NCBI RefSeq assembly: GCF_024498075.1
Contig: NZ_JANHOF010000006.1
Coordinates: 248,001 to 312,000, forward strand
Direction of reading: 5' to 3'
Source: Paenibacillus mendelii
GTDB taxonomy: Bacteria > Bacillota > Bacilli > Paenibacillales > Paenibacillaceae
Length of the DNA stretch: 64,000 nucleotides
Below the pieces are notes generated by a model, which worked only from the letters and a program-made list of their open reading frames with translations, had not been told where the DNA came from and did not search any database. Position 1 is the stretch's first letter; each line of letters starts with the position of its first letter. Shown here in pieces: positions 8,786 to 17,036 of the stretch. The position numbers and the translations under genes are program-made.

Positions 8786-11098
8786 ATGATCAGAAGCCAG
8801 CGCTTTTACCATTATCTGTTCTCCTATATTCTCATCACGGTCCTGCTGCTCTCGATTATGAGCAGCGTGATCTATTCCAGCTTCTTAAACACGCTTCGCA
8901 ACGAGGTGGAGCAGTCGACGATCGCTTCGCTGGATCAGTTCCGGGATGCCGTCGATCTTCGCATGCAGGAGCTGGACCGGATGGCCATGCAGATTTCCGC
9001 GAATCCGCTGCTCACGCCATTCATGGTGACGGAGGACGGCTACGGTCCGTACAAAGCGGTTGCGGAGCTCAAGCAGTATCTGTCCACCAATCTCTTCATA
9101 CACGACATTGTCATCCGGTTCAATGCCCGCGAGCCTGAACAGATGTATGGGGCAAGCGGCACCTACGGCATTGATCTGTTCTTCGAGGATATTTATGGCT
9201 ACCGGAACTGGAGCAAAGCGGATTTCCTGCAGACAAGCGCCTCCCTCCAGTCGCCGGTCATCCGTCCGCTGGAGCCCGTCCGGTTCAACCGGTTCACGGA
9301 CGAACGGTTCGCCACGTACATAGCCCCGCTCCCGGCCGGCTCCGATACACCTTACGGTATCGTTCTCTTTCTTATTGCCGAGAATGCGTTCCGCAGCCTG
9401 GCGATGAATGTGCTCGGCGACTATGACGGTCTGCTGTATGTGTTGGACGAACGATTCGGCCTGCTGTACGAATACAGGAAGGGAGAATCGCAGGAGACAA
9501 GCGAGCGCATGCTGGAGCAGATCCGCGGTCAGGAGCCGGATTGGAGAATCGGCAGCTTCGACGTCCAAGACCGGAAGTTTACGGCGGTGAGGCTGCCCTC
9601 GGGCAGCCGGGACCGGTCTTACGTCGCGGTGATGCCCGAAGGCCAAATCATGCGTAAGGTGGACGAAACCCGGGTGCTGTTCAATGCCACGGTCATCAGT
9701 GTCTTCGTGCTGGGTGTCATTCTTGCGGTGGGTTTCTCCATTCGTCATTATAAGCCGCTGCAGCGCTTGGCCGGAATCGTCTCGAGTGAGCATCAGGGAG
9801 CAATTGCTGCCTTGGGCAAGCCCAGAGATGAGCTCGCCTTCATCTCCTCGGCCATCACCCAGATGGCCCGGGAGAACGAAGGGCTGCTTCACCGGCTGCG
9901 CAGCCAAGCCGGCGCCTTGAGGGAGCAGGCCCTCCTCTCGCTCATCAAGGGGAAGCTGAAGACGCGGGAGGAGTGGGATGATATGCTGAGCTTCTCGAAT
10001 TTGCGTCTGGACCGACCGCATTTTGCCGTGATGCTGTTTCTGATCGACGATTATGGAGGGTTCCGCCGGGACAACTCGGAATCGATGCAGGAGCTGCTGA
10101 AGTACAGCCTGATCAAGGTGCTGGAGGAGCTGTCGGTCGAGGCCGGGAGCGGGTACGGCATCGAGCTCATTGACGGCCGCGGCATTGCATTCCTGCTCAA
10201 CCTGAATGAAGGGTTCGACGATCCCGCTGTTCTGCGGGAGATCGCCGAGAAGGCGAAGCAGGCATTCCTGCAGTTCCGTTTCACGGTTACGGCTGGAATC
10301 GGCGGCATCTGCAGCGACATAACGGCTATATCGCAATCCTACGTTGAAGCGAGCCATGCCGCCCGTCACCGCTTCGTCAGAGGGGGGAATCAGATCATCT
10401 TCTTCCACGATATCGAGCCCGTCAAACCCGGAGAACGCTGGTATCCCGTGGAGCATGTCGAGCAGCTGGTGAAGGCGATCAAGCAGGGCAACAGCTGCGA
10501 GCTTGGCGAGACGGTACGGGAAGCGTTCCGGCACATCGTGGAGATGAACGTTCCGATCGAGGCGGCGGAGAGCATCTGCTTCGATATCGTGAACAATATC
10601 GTCAAGACGCTGATCGAGCTCGACATCGAGATCGATGAAGATCTCGGCGAGACGATGGAGCGGCTCTTCGTTCCGCGCTTCGAGACGATCGAGGAGCTGG
10701 AGCAGGCTGTCACGGAGATCTGCAGCAACGTATGCCGCTACATCGCCGATCAGAAGGAGAGCAAGAACGTGCTGATGCTGGGCCGGATGATGGCGTTTAT
10801 TGAAGCGCATTATACCGATCATTCGATCAGTCTGGAGGTCATCGCAGAACAGTTCGGCTTGTCGCCTTCTTATGCGACCCGATTCTTCAAGGACCAGACC
10901 GGCAATCCGCTGATGCGTCATATTGATGCCCTGCGCATGCGCAGAGCGAAGCATCTGCTGAAGACGACCAAGCTCAATTTGAAGGAGATCATGATGGAGG
11001 TCGGCTACTTGGATTCGACCAATTTCATCCGGAAGTTCAAGAAAATTGAGGGTGTGACACCGATTCAATACCGGAATCTGACGAATGCGGGGGGCTAA
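8786..11098 (+). CDS. Membrane-bound AraC-family regulator with extracellular sensor
   Basis: 770-residue one-component sensor. A first membrane helix at about 10-32 is followed by a ~260-residue extracytoplasmic region of Cache-like character, then a second helix near 297-318 ('VISVFVLGVILAVGFSI'), a cytoplasmic linker with a GGDEF-like but degenerate alpha/beta stretch, and a C-terminal AraC double helix-turn-helix (about 670-767; 'ISLEVIAEQFGLSPSY' and 'LNLKEIMMEVGYLDSTNF'). This architecture is common beside LplB/YtcP importers in Paenibacillus, where the sensor probably detects the imported sugar and activates its importer. A GGGAGAG site precedes the ATG. The target promoter is inferred, not seen. 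Confidence 0.88.
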   Translation: MIRSQRFYHYLFSYILITVLLLSIMSSVIYSSFLNTLRNEVEQSTIASLDQFRDAVDLRMQELDRMAMQISANPLLTPFMVTEDGYGPYKAVAELKQYLSTNLFIHDIVIRFNAREPEQMYGASGTYGIDLFFEDIYGYRNWSKADFLQTSASLQSPVIRPLEPVRFNRFTDERFATYIAPLPAGSDTPYGIVLFLIAENAFRSLAMNVLGDYDGLLYVLDERFGLLYEYRKGESQETSERMLEQIRGQEPDWRIGSFDVQDRKFTAVRLPSGSRDRSYVAVMPEGQIMRKVDETRVLFNATVISVFVLGVILAVGFSIRHYKPLQRLAGIVSSEHQGAIAALGKPRDELAFISSAITQMARENEGLLHRLRSQAGALREQALLSLIKGKLKTREEWDDMLSFSNLRLDRPHFAVMLFLIDDYGGFRRDNSESMQELLKYSLIKVLEELSVEAGSGYGIELIDGRGIAFLLNLNEGFDDPAVLREIAEKAKQAFLQFRFTVTAGIGGICSDITAISQSYVEASHAARHRFVRGGNQIIFFHDIEPVKPGERWYPVEHVEQLVKAIKQGNSCELGETVREAFRHIVEMNVPIEAAESICFDIVNNIVKTLIELDIEIDEDLGETMERLFVPRFETIEELEQAVTEICSNVCRYIADQKESKNVLMLGRMMAFIEAHYTDHSISLEVIAEQFGLSPSYATRFFKDQTGNPLMRHIDALRMRRAKHLLKTTKLNLKEIMMEVGYLDSTNFIRKFKKIEGVTPIQYRNLTNAGG

Positions 11099-11409
11099 AG
11101 CCGCTTTAAGGTTCACTCAGCGCCAGCCCGCAGGCAGAAGGAACGCAGAAGAGTAGAGTCCCTAGTTCAATGTTTACCCGAAACCGGGGTGACCGATATC
11201 GCTTGCGGCGGTCACCTGCGCGGCATGACGATATGTTACCGCCGAGAATGCAAGAGGAAGGGCTGCCGAGAGGCTGCCCTATTTCTAATTTCATTTAACG
11301 TTAATCCCAATAACGCGGAAAGGTTTTCTGTTGGATGAGGGAAAGATGAAGTAGGGGGAGCGGCTAACCTGTACGTATGCGATTACGAAGAAGGGCAGAT
11401 TGGCGATAG
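11099..11409. other. Intergenic region before the Btr-like regulator
   Basis: About 310 bases without a convincing ORF. A hairpin at 11188-11216 (GGTGACC pairing with GGTCACC) could help end the AraC transcript, but it has no T-run. The promoter of the next gene begins at 11410. Confidence 0.4.
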
Positions 11410-11439
11410 TTGACGCTGATAATCGTTTTCAAATAATAT
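11410..11439 (+). promoter_or_regulatory. SigA-type promoter with embedded Fur-like box
   Basis: TTGACG (11410-11415) and TAATAT (11434-11439) are 18 bases apart. Between them, TGATAAT-C-GTTTTCA at 11417-11431 matches the Fur 7-1-7 consensus in 12 of 14 positions. This suggests that the regulator gene at 11473 is repressed by Fur. It has not been tested and one half-site is imperfect. Confidence 0.6.
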
Positions 11440-11472
11440 GAAGCTAGATCGCATTGAAGTGGGGTTAAGGTT

Positions 11473-13026
11473 ATGAAGCAGAAGGATGTACTCGGTCCAT
11501 TCACGCTGAACTATACACATACAGAAGAATATCGGATAGAAAGCGGCTTCCACGTAGATATTCCCGAAAGGGACGAGGATGCCTTTTGCTTCGCGATGAA
11601 AGACGGTGTTCGCGTAGCGATAGATGACGGCGCGCAGCGCCGTACGGCAAAAGTATTGCACGGAGAGTTGTTTATGGTGCCGGCAGGATGCCGCTGTGTG
11701 GTGCAAAGCATGGCTAAGCATGAATCCAGGCTGCTGATGATCCGATTCCGCAGAGGGATGCTGGTTCAACAAGCGGGTAAATCGGAACCTAAAGCACCGT
11801 ATGATGAGCTGAAGCTTATCGTATTTCGAATGCCGCAGGTCCGTAATTGGGTGCAGGATTTCGTGAGCGATGCCGGCAGCGACGATCATGCGCTCTATTA
11901 TCAATTGCAGTCGCACCTCTACGCAATGGTATCGGCGATGGTGAGCACCATCCAGAATCCGAAGGAGCCGGAGGAGGATCTGCTCGAGTACGTGGAGCAG
12001 ACCAGGCGCTACATGCAGGAGCAGTACCATAACCCGATGGATATGGAAGAAATCGCGGCATTATCCGGCGCCAGCGCCAGCCGGTTCTATCAGGCGTTCC
12101 GCAGTTATACCGGTCTGAGCCCGCACAAGTTCATGACGAAGGTGAGACTGGACGCCTCCCTAAGTGTGCTGGCCGGCTCGCCGCCGCCGATTATTGAAGT
12201 GGCGCATTCCATCGGGTATGCCGATGAGTACTATTTCAGCCGTTTGTTCAAGAAGCATATGGGAATGACCCCGACTGAATTCGCTGCCGCCGCCCAGAAG
12301 AAGATTGTCACGCTGTGCCGGGTATTCAACGGGGATCTCGCTGCGCTCGGGATAACACCCACGATGTCATTGCGGGCGGCTTGGACCGAGCTCCTGGAGC
12401 AAGGGCTGGAGGAAATAGCCTCGGCGCAGCCGGATATCATCTTGACAGGACCGATTTCAGGCGAAATCTACGATGCGCTGGCGGCGATCGCGCCGACCGT
12501 GATTCTGCATTGGAAGAGGTACTCGTGGAAGGAACGGTTCACGGAGATCGGCGGGCTTCTGGGTATGTCGCCTGTGGTTGAACGATGGCTCATCAACTAT
12601 GACATGAAAGTTGAGAACGCCCGCTTCCATGTCCGCCGCAGGCTTGGCGACGAGCCGCTGCTGCTTGTCAGCTCGCGTAATCACCGCTATCGGGTATGGG
12701 GAATGAAGTGCCTGAAGATGAAGGATGTCTTCTATGATGATTTGCAGATTGCACCGCCGGCGAAGGTGCAAGACATGACCATACTCGAAACCGAGAGCTT
12801 AGATGAGATTGCGGAGCTGGAGTGCGAGAACGTGCTGTTCTTCGTGGATGAGGAGGAGTCGGAGACCTACTGCCGGCAGCTGGAGAAGAAGTGGCGCACC
12901 CTGAATCGAAGCCGGGAACGCCATCTCTGTCTGTTCATCCGATACGAGGAGCATCTGCAGTACAATGCGTCCATGCACGAAGCTCTAGTCGAGCAAACGG
13001 TCAGACAGCTGATCGAGCTCAGCTAA
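11473..13026 (+). CDS. AraC regulator fused to siderophore-binding-like domain (Btr type)
   Basis: 517 residues. An N-terminal cupin-like half (to about 165) is followed by an AraC double helix-turn-helix (about 176-275: 'DMEEIAALSGASASRFYQ', 'PIIEVAHSIGYADEYYFS') and a C-terminal periplasmic-binding/TroA-like domain (about 280-515: 'EIASAQPDIILTGP', 'LAAIAPTVILHWKRYSW', 'FTEIGGLLGMS'). The same layout occurs in B. subtilis Btr, which binds Fe-bacillibactin and activates its importer. Here it would couple an iron-loaded siderophore in the cytoplasm to transcription. The yclNOPQ operon 6.6 kb upstream is a candidate target. The promoter carries a Fur-like box. Ligand and target are inferred. 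Confidence 0.88.
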   Translation: MKQKDVLGPFTLNYTHTEEYRIESGFHVDIPERDEDAFCFAMKDGVRVAIDDGAQRRTAKVLHGELFMVPAGCRCVVQSMAKHESRLLMIRFRRGMLVQQAGKSEPKAPYDELKLIVFRMPQVRNWVQDFVSDAGSDDHALYYQLQSHLYAMVSAMVSTIQNPKEPEEDLLEYVEQTRRYMQEQYHNPMDMEEIAALSGASASRFYQAFRSYTGLSPHKFMTKVRLDASLSVLAGSPPPIIEVAHSIGYADEYYFSRLFKKHMGMTPTEFAAAAQKKIVTLCRVFNGDLAALGITPTMSLRAAWTELLEQGLEEIASAQPDIILTGPISGEIYDALAAIAPTVILHWKRYSWKERFTEIGGLLGMSPVVERWLINYDMKVENARFHVRRRLGDEPLLLVSSRNHRYRVWGMKCLKMKDVFYDDLQIAPPAKVQDMTILETESLDEIAELECENVLFFVDEEESETYCRQLEKKWRTLNRSRERHLCLFIRYEEHLQYNASMHEALVEQTVRQLIELS

Positions 13027-13095
13027 GTCCGCTTCCCATGCATCGCTTGTGACAGACAGGTCTCAAGCCCCTTTCAGCATATGCATGAATCGATC

Positions 13096-13120
13096 GTGCC
13101 GCCGGAATTACTGGCGGCAC
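13096..13120. terminator. Hairpin between convergent genes
   Basis: GTGCCGCC and GGCGGCAC form a perfect 8-bp stem with a 9-base loop between the ends of the Btr-like gene and the FadR-type gene. It has no T-run on either side, so its strength as a bidirectional terminator is uncertain. Confidence 0.45.
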
Positions 13121-13137
13121 CCGGTGAATTCCGCGCG

Positions 13138-13851
13138 CTACCCCTCGATCGAACGATTCGTCTTCTCGTAGAGAACGCGCTCGACTTTGGCTATATGCTG
13201 TTCCATTCGCTGGCCTGCCTGCTGCTCATCCCGGGCTGCAATGGCTTCGAATATAGAGGTGTGCTCGGTAAGCAGCCGCTCCGCGGATCGCCGCTCGGCA
13301 TAGAACCATAATGCCCGGGTGTCCTTCATGCTGTCATGCAGCCGCTGGGACAGCGAGCGGACTAAGTCGCTCAGCACCGGGTTCTGCGCGGCTTCGGCAA
13401 TTTGCAGGTGGAATCGGATATCGGCTTGTTCTCCCGCCTGCTCATCCGACAGGCAAGACTCCATCTCCTCAAGCGTAGCCCGAAGCTCGCCTAACTGATC
13501 CTCCGAACGATGCCTTGCCGCTAAGGCGGCGCTTCCCGTCTCCAGTACCTTACGGACCTCGAGGATGTGCCGGAGCGAATCCGCCCGAGCCATCCAATCG
13601 GCCGGCATCTCCTCGGAGAGGACGGGGGCCTCTGATTTGATATAAGTGCCGCCGCCCTGCCGGATGTCAAGCATGCCGACGGCCTTCAGCGCACTGAGCG
13701 CCTCGCGGATTGTGGAGCGGCCCACATTGAAATGTGCGGCCAGATCCACCACGGAGGGAAGCTTGTCGCCGGCTTTCCATTCGCCGGCGGCTATTTGTGC
13801 TTTCAAATTATTGGTGACCCATTCGCTGCTTTTGATCGGTCGTGTATTCAT
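13138..13851 (-). CDS. FadR-subfamily GntR repressor (LutR/GlcC-like)
   Basis: 237-residue regulator. N-terminal winged helix (about 8-75: 'LPSVVDLAAHFNVGRSTIREALSAL', shown here by its core 'NVGRSTIREAL') and C-terminal all-helical FCD domain with the usual metal-ligand residues (D/H in 'DIRFHLQIAEAAQ', H in 'EHTSIFEAI' and 'QHIAKVE'). It is divergent from glcD-glcF. The intergenic region carries an inverted repeat that differs in one base from the TCATC-N-GATGA operator I recall for B. subtilis LutR. It therefore probably represses glcDF and responds to glycolate or lactate. This inference rests on position and operator. Confidence 0.88.
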   Translation of the reverse strand: MNTRPIKSSEWVTNNLKAQIAAGEWKAGDKLPSVVDLAAHFNVGRSTIREALSALKAVGMLDIRQGGGTYIKSEAPVLSEEMPADWMARADSLRHILEVRKVLETGSAALAARHRSEDQLGELRATLEEMESCLSDEQAGEQADIRFHLQIAEAAQNPVLSDLVRSLSQRLHDSMKDTRALWFYAERRSAERLLTEHTSIFEAIAARDEQQAGQRMEQHIAKVERVLYEKTNRSIEG

Positions 13852-13937
13852 CAGATTCGGTTAATCCTTTCCGGAGCATCGTCTATAAAAATTATTGTAC
13901 CCGTTTTTCATTCCATGTGGTATACTTTTCGCAAAAG

Positions 13938-13948
13938 TCGTCAGATGA
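13938..13948. promoter_or_regulatory. LutR-like operator in the regulator/glcD divergent region
   Basis: TCGTC-A-GATGA matches TCATC-N-GATGA in 9 of 10 positions; the core GTCA/TGAC is also a perfect inverted repeat with a 2-base spacer. It lies 77 bases before the glcD start and 87 bases before the repressor start, so it could serve both genes. Confidence 0.5.
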
Positions 13949-14024
13949 CCTGATTAATTTATTATACCCTATACCATAACAACGAATCTATCCTAGAACG
14001 GAATAAGAATAGGAGGCCTCCTGC

Positions 14025-15440
14025 ATGTGGTCTGAAACCGTCAAGAAAGAATTGCAAGGCATTATGGGAGAGAAATGGGTGAAGGACGATCCGGAGTCGC
14101 TCGTGACCCATTCCTACGATGGGACGCCGATGCTGCAATCCTTGCCGGATGCAGTTATCTATCCGGAGAATACGGCGCAGGTATCAGAGACGCTCAAGGT
14201 GCTGAGCAAGCATAAGGTTCCGGTCGTCAGCCGGGGCTCGGGCACGAACCTGTGCGGCGGGACGGTGCCTGTCCAAGGCGGCGTCGTCATGGTTATGCAC
14301 CGGATGAACCGCATTCTGGAGGTCGATTTGCAAAATTTGACCGCGATCGTGCAGCCAGGCTTGAACACGAAGCAGTTCATTACGCATGTCGAGGGGCTCG
14401 GCCTGTTCTATCCGCCAGATCCAAGCAGCATGTCGATATCGACGATCGGCGGCAATATTGCCGAAGGCTCCGGCGGTTTGCGGGGGCTTAAATACGGCAC
14501 GACGAAGGATTATGTACTCGGCCTTGAAGCCGTGCTGGCGAACGGGGAAATCATTCGCACCGGCGGCAAGCTGATGAAGGATGTAGCGGGCTATGATCTG
14601 ACGAAGCTGCTGGTAGGCTCGGAGGGAACGCTGGCTGTTATTACAGAGGCTACGCTGAAGCTGGTCCCGCCTCCCAAATATAAGAAGACGATGCTGGCCA
14701 TGTTCAAAGATATCTACGGCGCGGCGCGGACGGTGTCCAGCATCATCGAGAACCGTATTATCCCAGCGACGCTGGAGTTTCTCGACCGTCCTACGATTCG
14801 GGTCGTCGACGACTTTGCGAAGCTTGGTCTGCCGCTCGATATGGAAGCGATCCTATTAATCGAGCAGGATGGAGACGAGGAATCGGTCGAGAGGGATATC
14901 GCGCGGATCGAGGAGATCTGCCGGAGCGAGCAGGCGGAGCGGATTCAAGTGGCGGAGAGCGAGGCGGAAGCGCTTAAGCTGCTGACAGCCCGGAGAAGCG
15001 CATTCACGGCGCTGGCTCGTCTGCGTCCGACGACGATCTTAGAGGATGCTACGGTGCCTCGCTCCAAAATCGCCGATATGGTGCTTGAAATTAACCGAAT
15101 CGCACTGAAGCATAACGTCACGATCTGTACGTTCGGCCATGCCGGCGACGGCAATCTGCATCCGACGGCTACGACCGACGCACGGGACGAAGAGGAAATA
15201 CACCGGGTAGAAGCGGCGTTCGAGGATATATTCGAGGCGGCGATCCGGCTTGGCGGGACGATAACGGGCGAGCATGGCGTCGGTCTGGTTAAAGCGCCAT
15301 TCCTCGAGTGGAAGGTAGGAGCGGCAGGGATCGCCGTTATGCAGGGGATCAAGCAGGCCTTCGATCCCCATCAGCTGTTGAATCCGGGTAAAGTATTCGC
15401 GAAATCGTCGCGCAAAAGGGTGGTAATCGAGCATGGCTGA
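14025..15440 (+). CDS. glcD: Glycolate/D-lactate oxidase FAD subunit GlcD
   Basis: 471-residue flavoprotein that oxidises a 2-hydroxy acid (glycolate or D-lactate) and passes electrons to the iron-sulfur partner. The N-terminal FAD-binding half (PCMH type, about 40-215) has 'VVSRGSGTNLCGGTV' and 'STIGGNIAEGSGG'. The C-terminal FAD-oxidase domain has the conserved 'FGHAGDGNLHPT' near 372 and 'GEHGVGLVKAPFL'. Length is normal. The ATG has AGGAGGCC upstream. The end overlaps glcF by 8 bases. The bacterial three-subunit enzyme also needs GlcE; here only D and F are present, as in many Firmicutes. Confidence 0.9.
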   Translation: MWSETVKKELQGIMGEKWVKDDPESLVTHSYDGTPMLQSLPDAVIYPENTAQVSETLKVLSKHKVPVVSRGSGTNLCGGTVPVQGGVVMVMHRMNRILEVDLQNLTAIVQPGLNTKQFITHVEGLGLFYPPDPSSMSISTIGGNIAEGSGGLRGLKYGTTKDYVLGLEAVLANGEIIRTGGKLMKDVAGYDLTKLLVGSEGTLAVITEATLKLVPPPKYKKTMLAMFKDIYGAARTVSSIIENRIIPATLEFLDRPTIRVVDDFAKLGLPLDMEAILLIEQDGDEESVERDIARIEEICRSEQAERIQVAESEAEALKLLTARRSAFTALARLRPTTILEDATVPRSKIADMVLEINRIALKHNVTICTFGHAGDGNLHPTATTDARDEEEIHRVEAAFEDIFEAAIRLGGTITGEHGVGLVKAPFLEWKVGAAGIAVMQGIKQAFDPHQLLNPGKVFAKSSRKRVVIEHG

Positions 15441-16782
15441 ACCGAGAACGATGGAGCACGGCATGACCGTCTCGCTTGTCGATACGCTTAAGAACAAACT
15501 AGACTACGATCAGCTGACGAACTGTATGCGCTGCGGCTTCTGCCTGCCGGCTTGTCCTACCTTCCGCGAGACGGGATTGGAGGCCGAGTCGCCGCGCGGG
15601 CGCATCGCGCTGATGAAGGCCGCTGTAGACGGCTTGATGAAGCCGGATGCCGCATTCGAGGAGCAGATGGACCATTGTCTGGGCTGCCGTGCCTGCGAGC
15701 CAGCTTGTCCGGCAGGGGTCAAATACGGCCAGCTGATCGAGCAGACCCGTGATTCGATCGAGCAGCATACCGTTCGGCACCGCTGGTGGGTGAAATCGGC
15801 GCGCAAGCTGGCATTCGATGGACTGTTCCCTCATCCGCGCCGCATGCGGCTGCTTGGTGGAGCGCTTAAAGTGTACCAGAAATCCGGTCTGCAGAAGCTG
15901 ACGCAGGGGATCGGCATCATGAATCTATTCCCGGATGAGCTGAAGGGCATGGAGAAGATCATGCCGGAAACAACAGGCAGCGGCGTGATCAAGGAAATCG
16001 GCGCCCGCCATCCGGCCAAGGGCGAGAAGATCGCTACGGTCGGCCTTTTCCGGGGATGCATTATGGATATCATGTTTACGAAAACGAATGTGAACACGGT
16101 CCGATTGCTGACGGAAGCAGGCTTCGAGGTCGTCATACCCGACGCTCAGACTTGCTGCGGCGCGCTTCATGCGCATAGCGGGGAAGGGGATGGCGCCAAG
16201 AAGCTGGCGAAGAGCAACATCCGCGCCTTCAAGGAAGCCGGCGTCGATTGGATCGCCACCAATGCCGGCGGCTGTGGAGCGCTGCTGATGGAGTACGACC
16301 ACCTGCTGCATGACGACCCGCAGTGGAAGGAGGATTCCGCCTGGTTCGCCCCGCGAGTGGTCGACGTCGCCAAGCTCGTTGTCGAACAGGGACGGGTTCC
16401 TGATTTCGCTGGCGACGAACAGGCCGGCGTACGCATTACGTATCAGGATTCCTGTCATATGCGCAATGTCATGAAATCATCCGAAGCGCCGCGCAAGCTG
16501 ATGAAGAGCGTCGCAGGCGTGCAGTTCGTCGAGATGGTGGACTCCGATCGCTGCTGCGGTTCGGCGGGCATCTACAACTTGACGCAGCCGGACATGGCCG
16601 GCGAGCTATTAGATAAGAAGATGGATTGCGCGAAGAACACCTCTGCGCAGTATATGATTACGAGCAATCCCGGCTGCCTGCTGCAGATGAAGCTGGGGAT
16701 CAGCAAGAACGGGATGGAAAACGAGATGAAGGCCGTTCATTTGGTGGACTTCTTGTATGAGAATATGGTGAAAAAAGATTAA
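15433..16782 (+). CDS. glcF: Glycolate oxidase iron-sulfur subunit GlcF
   Basis: 449-residue electron-transfer subunit. Two 4Fe-4S motifs lie near the N-terminus ('CMRCGFCLPACPT', about 22-34, and 'CLGCRACEPACPAG', about 76-89), followed by two CCG domains ('CCGALHAHSGEGDG' and 'CCGSAGIYNLTQ') that bind a further cofactor as in HdrB/GlcF/LutA. It is translationally coupled to glcD. The ATG at 15433 gives the longest form; another in-frame ATG lies at 15463. It would hand electrons to the quinone pool at the membrane. Confidence 0.92.
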   Translation: MAEPRTMEHGMTVSLVDTLKNKLDYDQLTNCMRCGFCLPACPTFRETGLEAESPRGRIALMKAAVDGLMKPDAAFEEQMDHCLGCRACEPACPAGVKYGQLIEQTRDSIEQHTVRHRWWVKSARKLAFDGLFPHPRRMRLLGGALKVYQKSGLQKLTQGIGIMNLFPDELKGMEKIMPETTGSGVIKEIGARHPAKGEKIATVGLFRGCIMDIMFTKTNVNTVRLLTEAGFEVVIPDAQTCCGALHAHSGEGDGAKKLAKSNIRAFKEAGVDWIATNAGGCGALLMEYDHLLHDDPQWKEDSAWFAPRVVDVAKLVVEQGRVPDFAGDEQAGVRITYQDSCHMRNVMKSSEAPRKLMKSVAGVQFVEMVDSDRCCGSAGIYNLTQPDMAGELLDKKMDCAKNTSAQYMITSNPGCLLQMKLGISKNGMENEMKAVHLVDFLYENMVKKD

Positions 16783-16815
16783 GTCCGTATACCATTAGCG
16801 GCATTAGAAATGAAT

Positions 16816-16903
16816 AGAAGGAACCGTCAGATGGTTGAACTGACCCCAATAAGTTAGATATGACCTAACAATTGGGGTGCAGTTCAGGTTGACGGTTCTT
16901 TCT
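16816..16903. repeat. 88-bp near-perfect palindrome with IS3-like ends (MITE or terminator)
   Basis: The element starts 34 bases after the glcF stop. Its outer arms are AGAAGGAACCGTCA and TGACGGTTCTTTCT. Its inner arms TGAACTG-CCCCAAT-GTTAG and CTAAC-ATTGGGGTGCAGTTCA are related, and only a few bases are left at the tip. The inner arms look like the terminal inverted repeats of an IS3-family element brought together by internal deletion. As RNA it would fold into one long hairpin, so it may also end glcDF transcription, although the T-tract is broken. Confidence 0.6.
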
Positions 16904-16955
16904 TATTTGTCCGATAGATTCACACTCCAAGGAGCTTGAGAGACGGCCTCATTTT

Positions 16956-16976
16956 AGCTATCGTTTTCATTGAAAA
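16956..16976. promoter_or_regulatory. Possible cre site and small palindrome before xylulokinase
   Basis: Read on the minus strand, 16969-16956 gives TGAAAACGATAGCT, which matches the CcpA cre consensus except near its 3' half. Overlapping it, TTTTCA-T-TGAAAA (16964-16976) is a perfect inverted repeat. Both lie 60-80 bases before the gene. Catabolite control would make sense for a sugar kinase, but the match is imperfect. Confidence 0.33.
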
Positions 16977-17036
16977 TGTATTATATAGTAGGGAGTAAAT
17001 GAATGGATGTATTTCCACTCAGTAGGAGGCCTGGCT

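Noticed and set aside
8885-11116. Very long open frame antisense to the AraC regulator (743 codons)
   Set aside because: The opposite strand encodes a complete, well recognised AraC sensor with a ribosome site. The antisense frame has no family likeness and follows from the GC-rich codon pattern.
16796-17000. Intact insertion sequence
   Set aside because: No transposase frame exists between the inverted arms. Only the ends are left.
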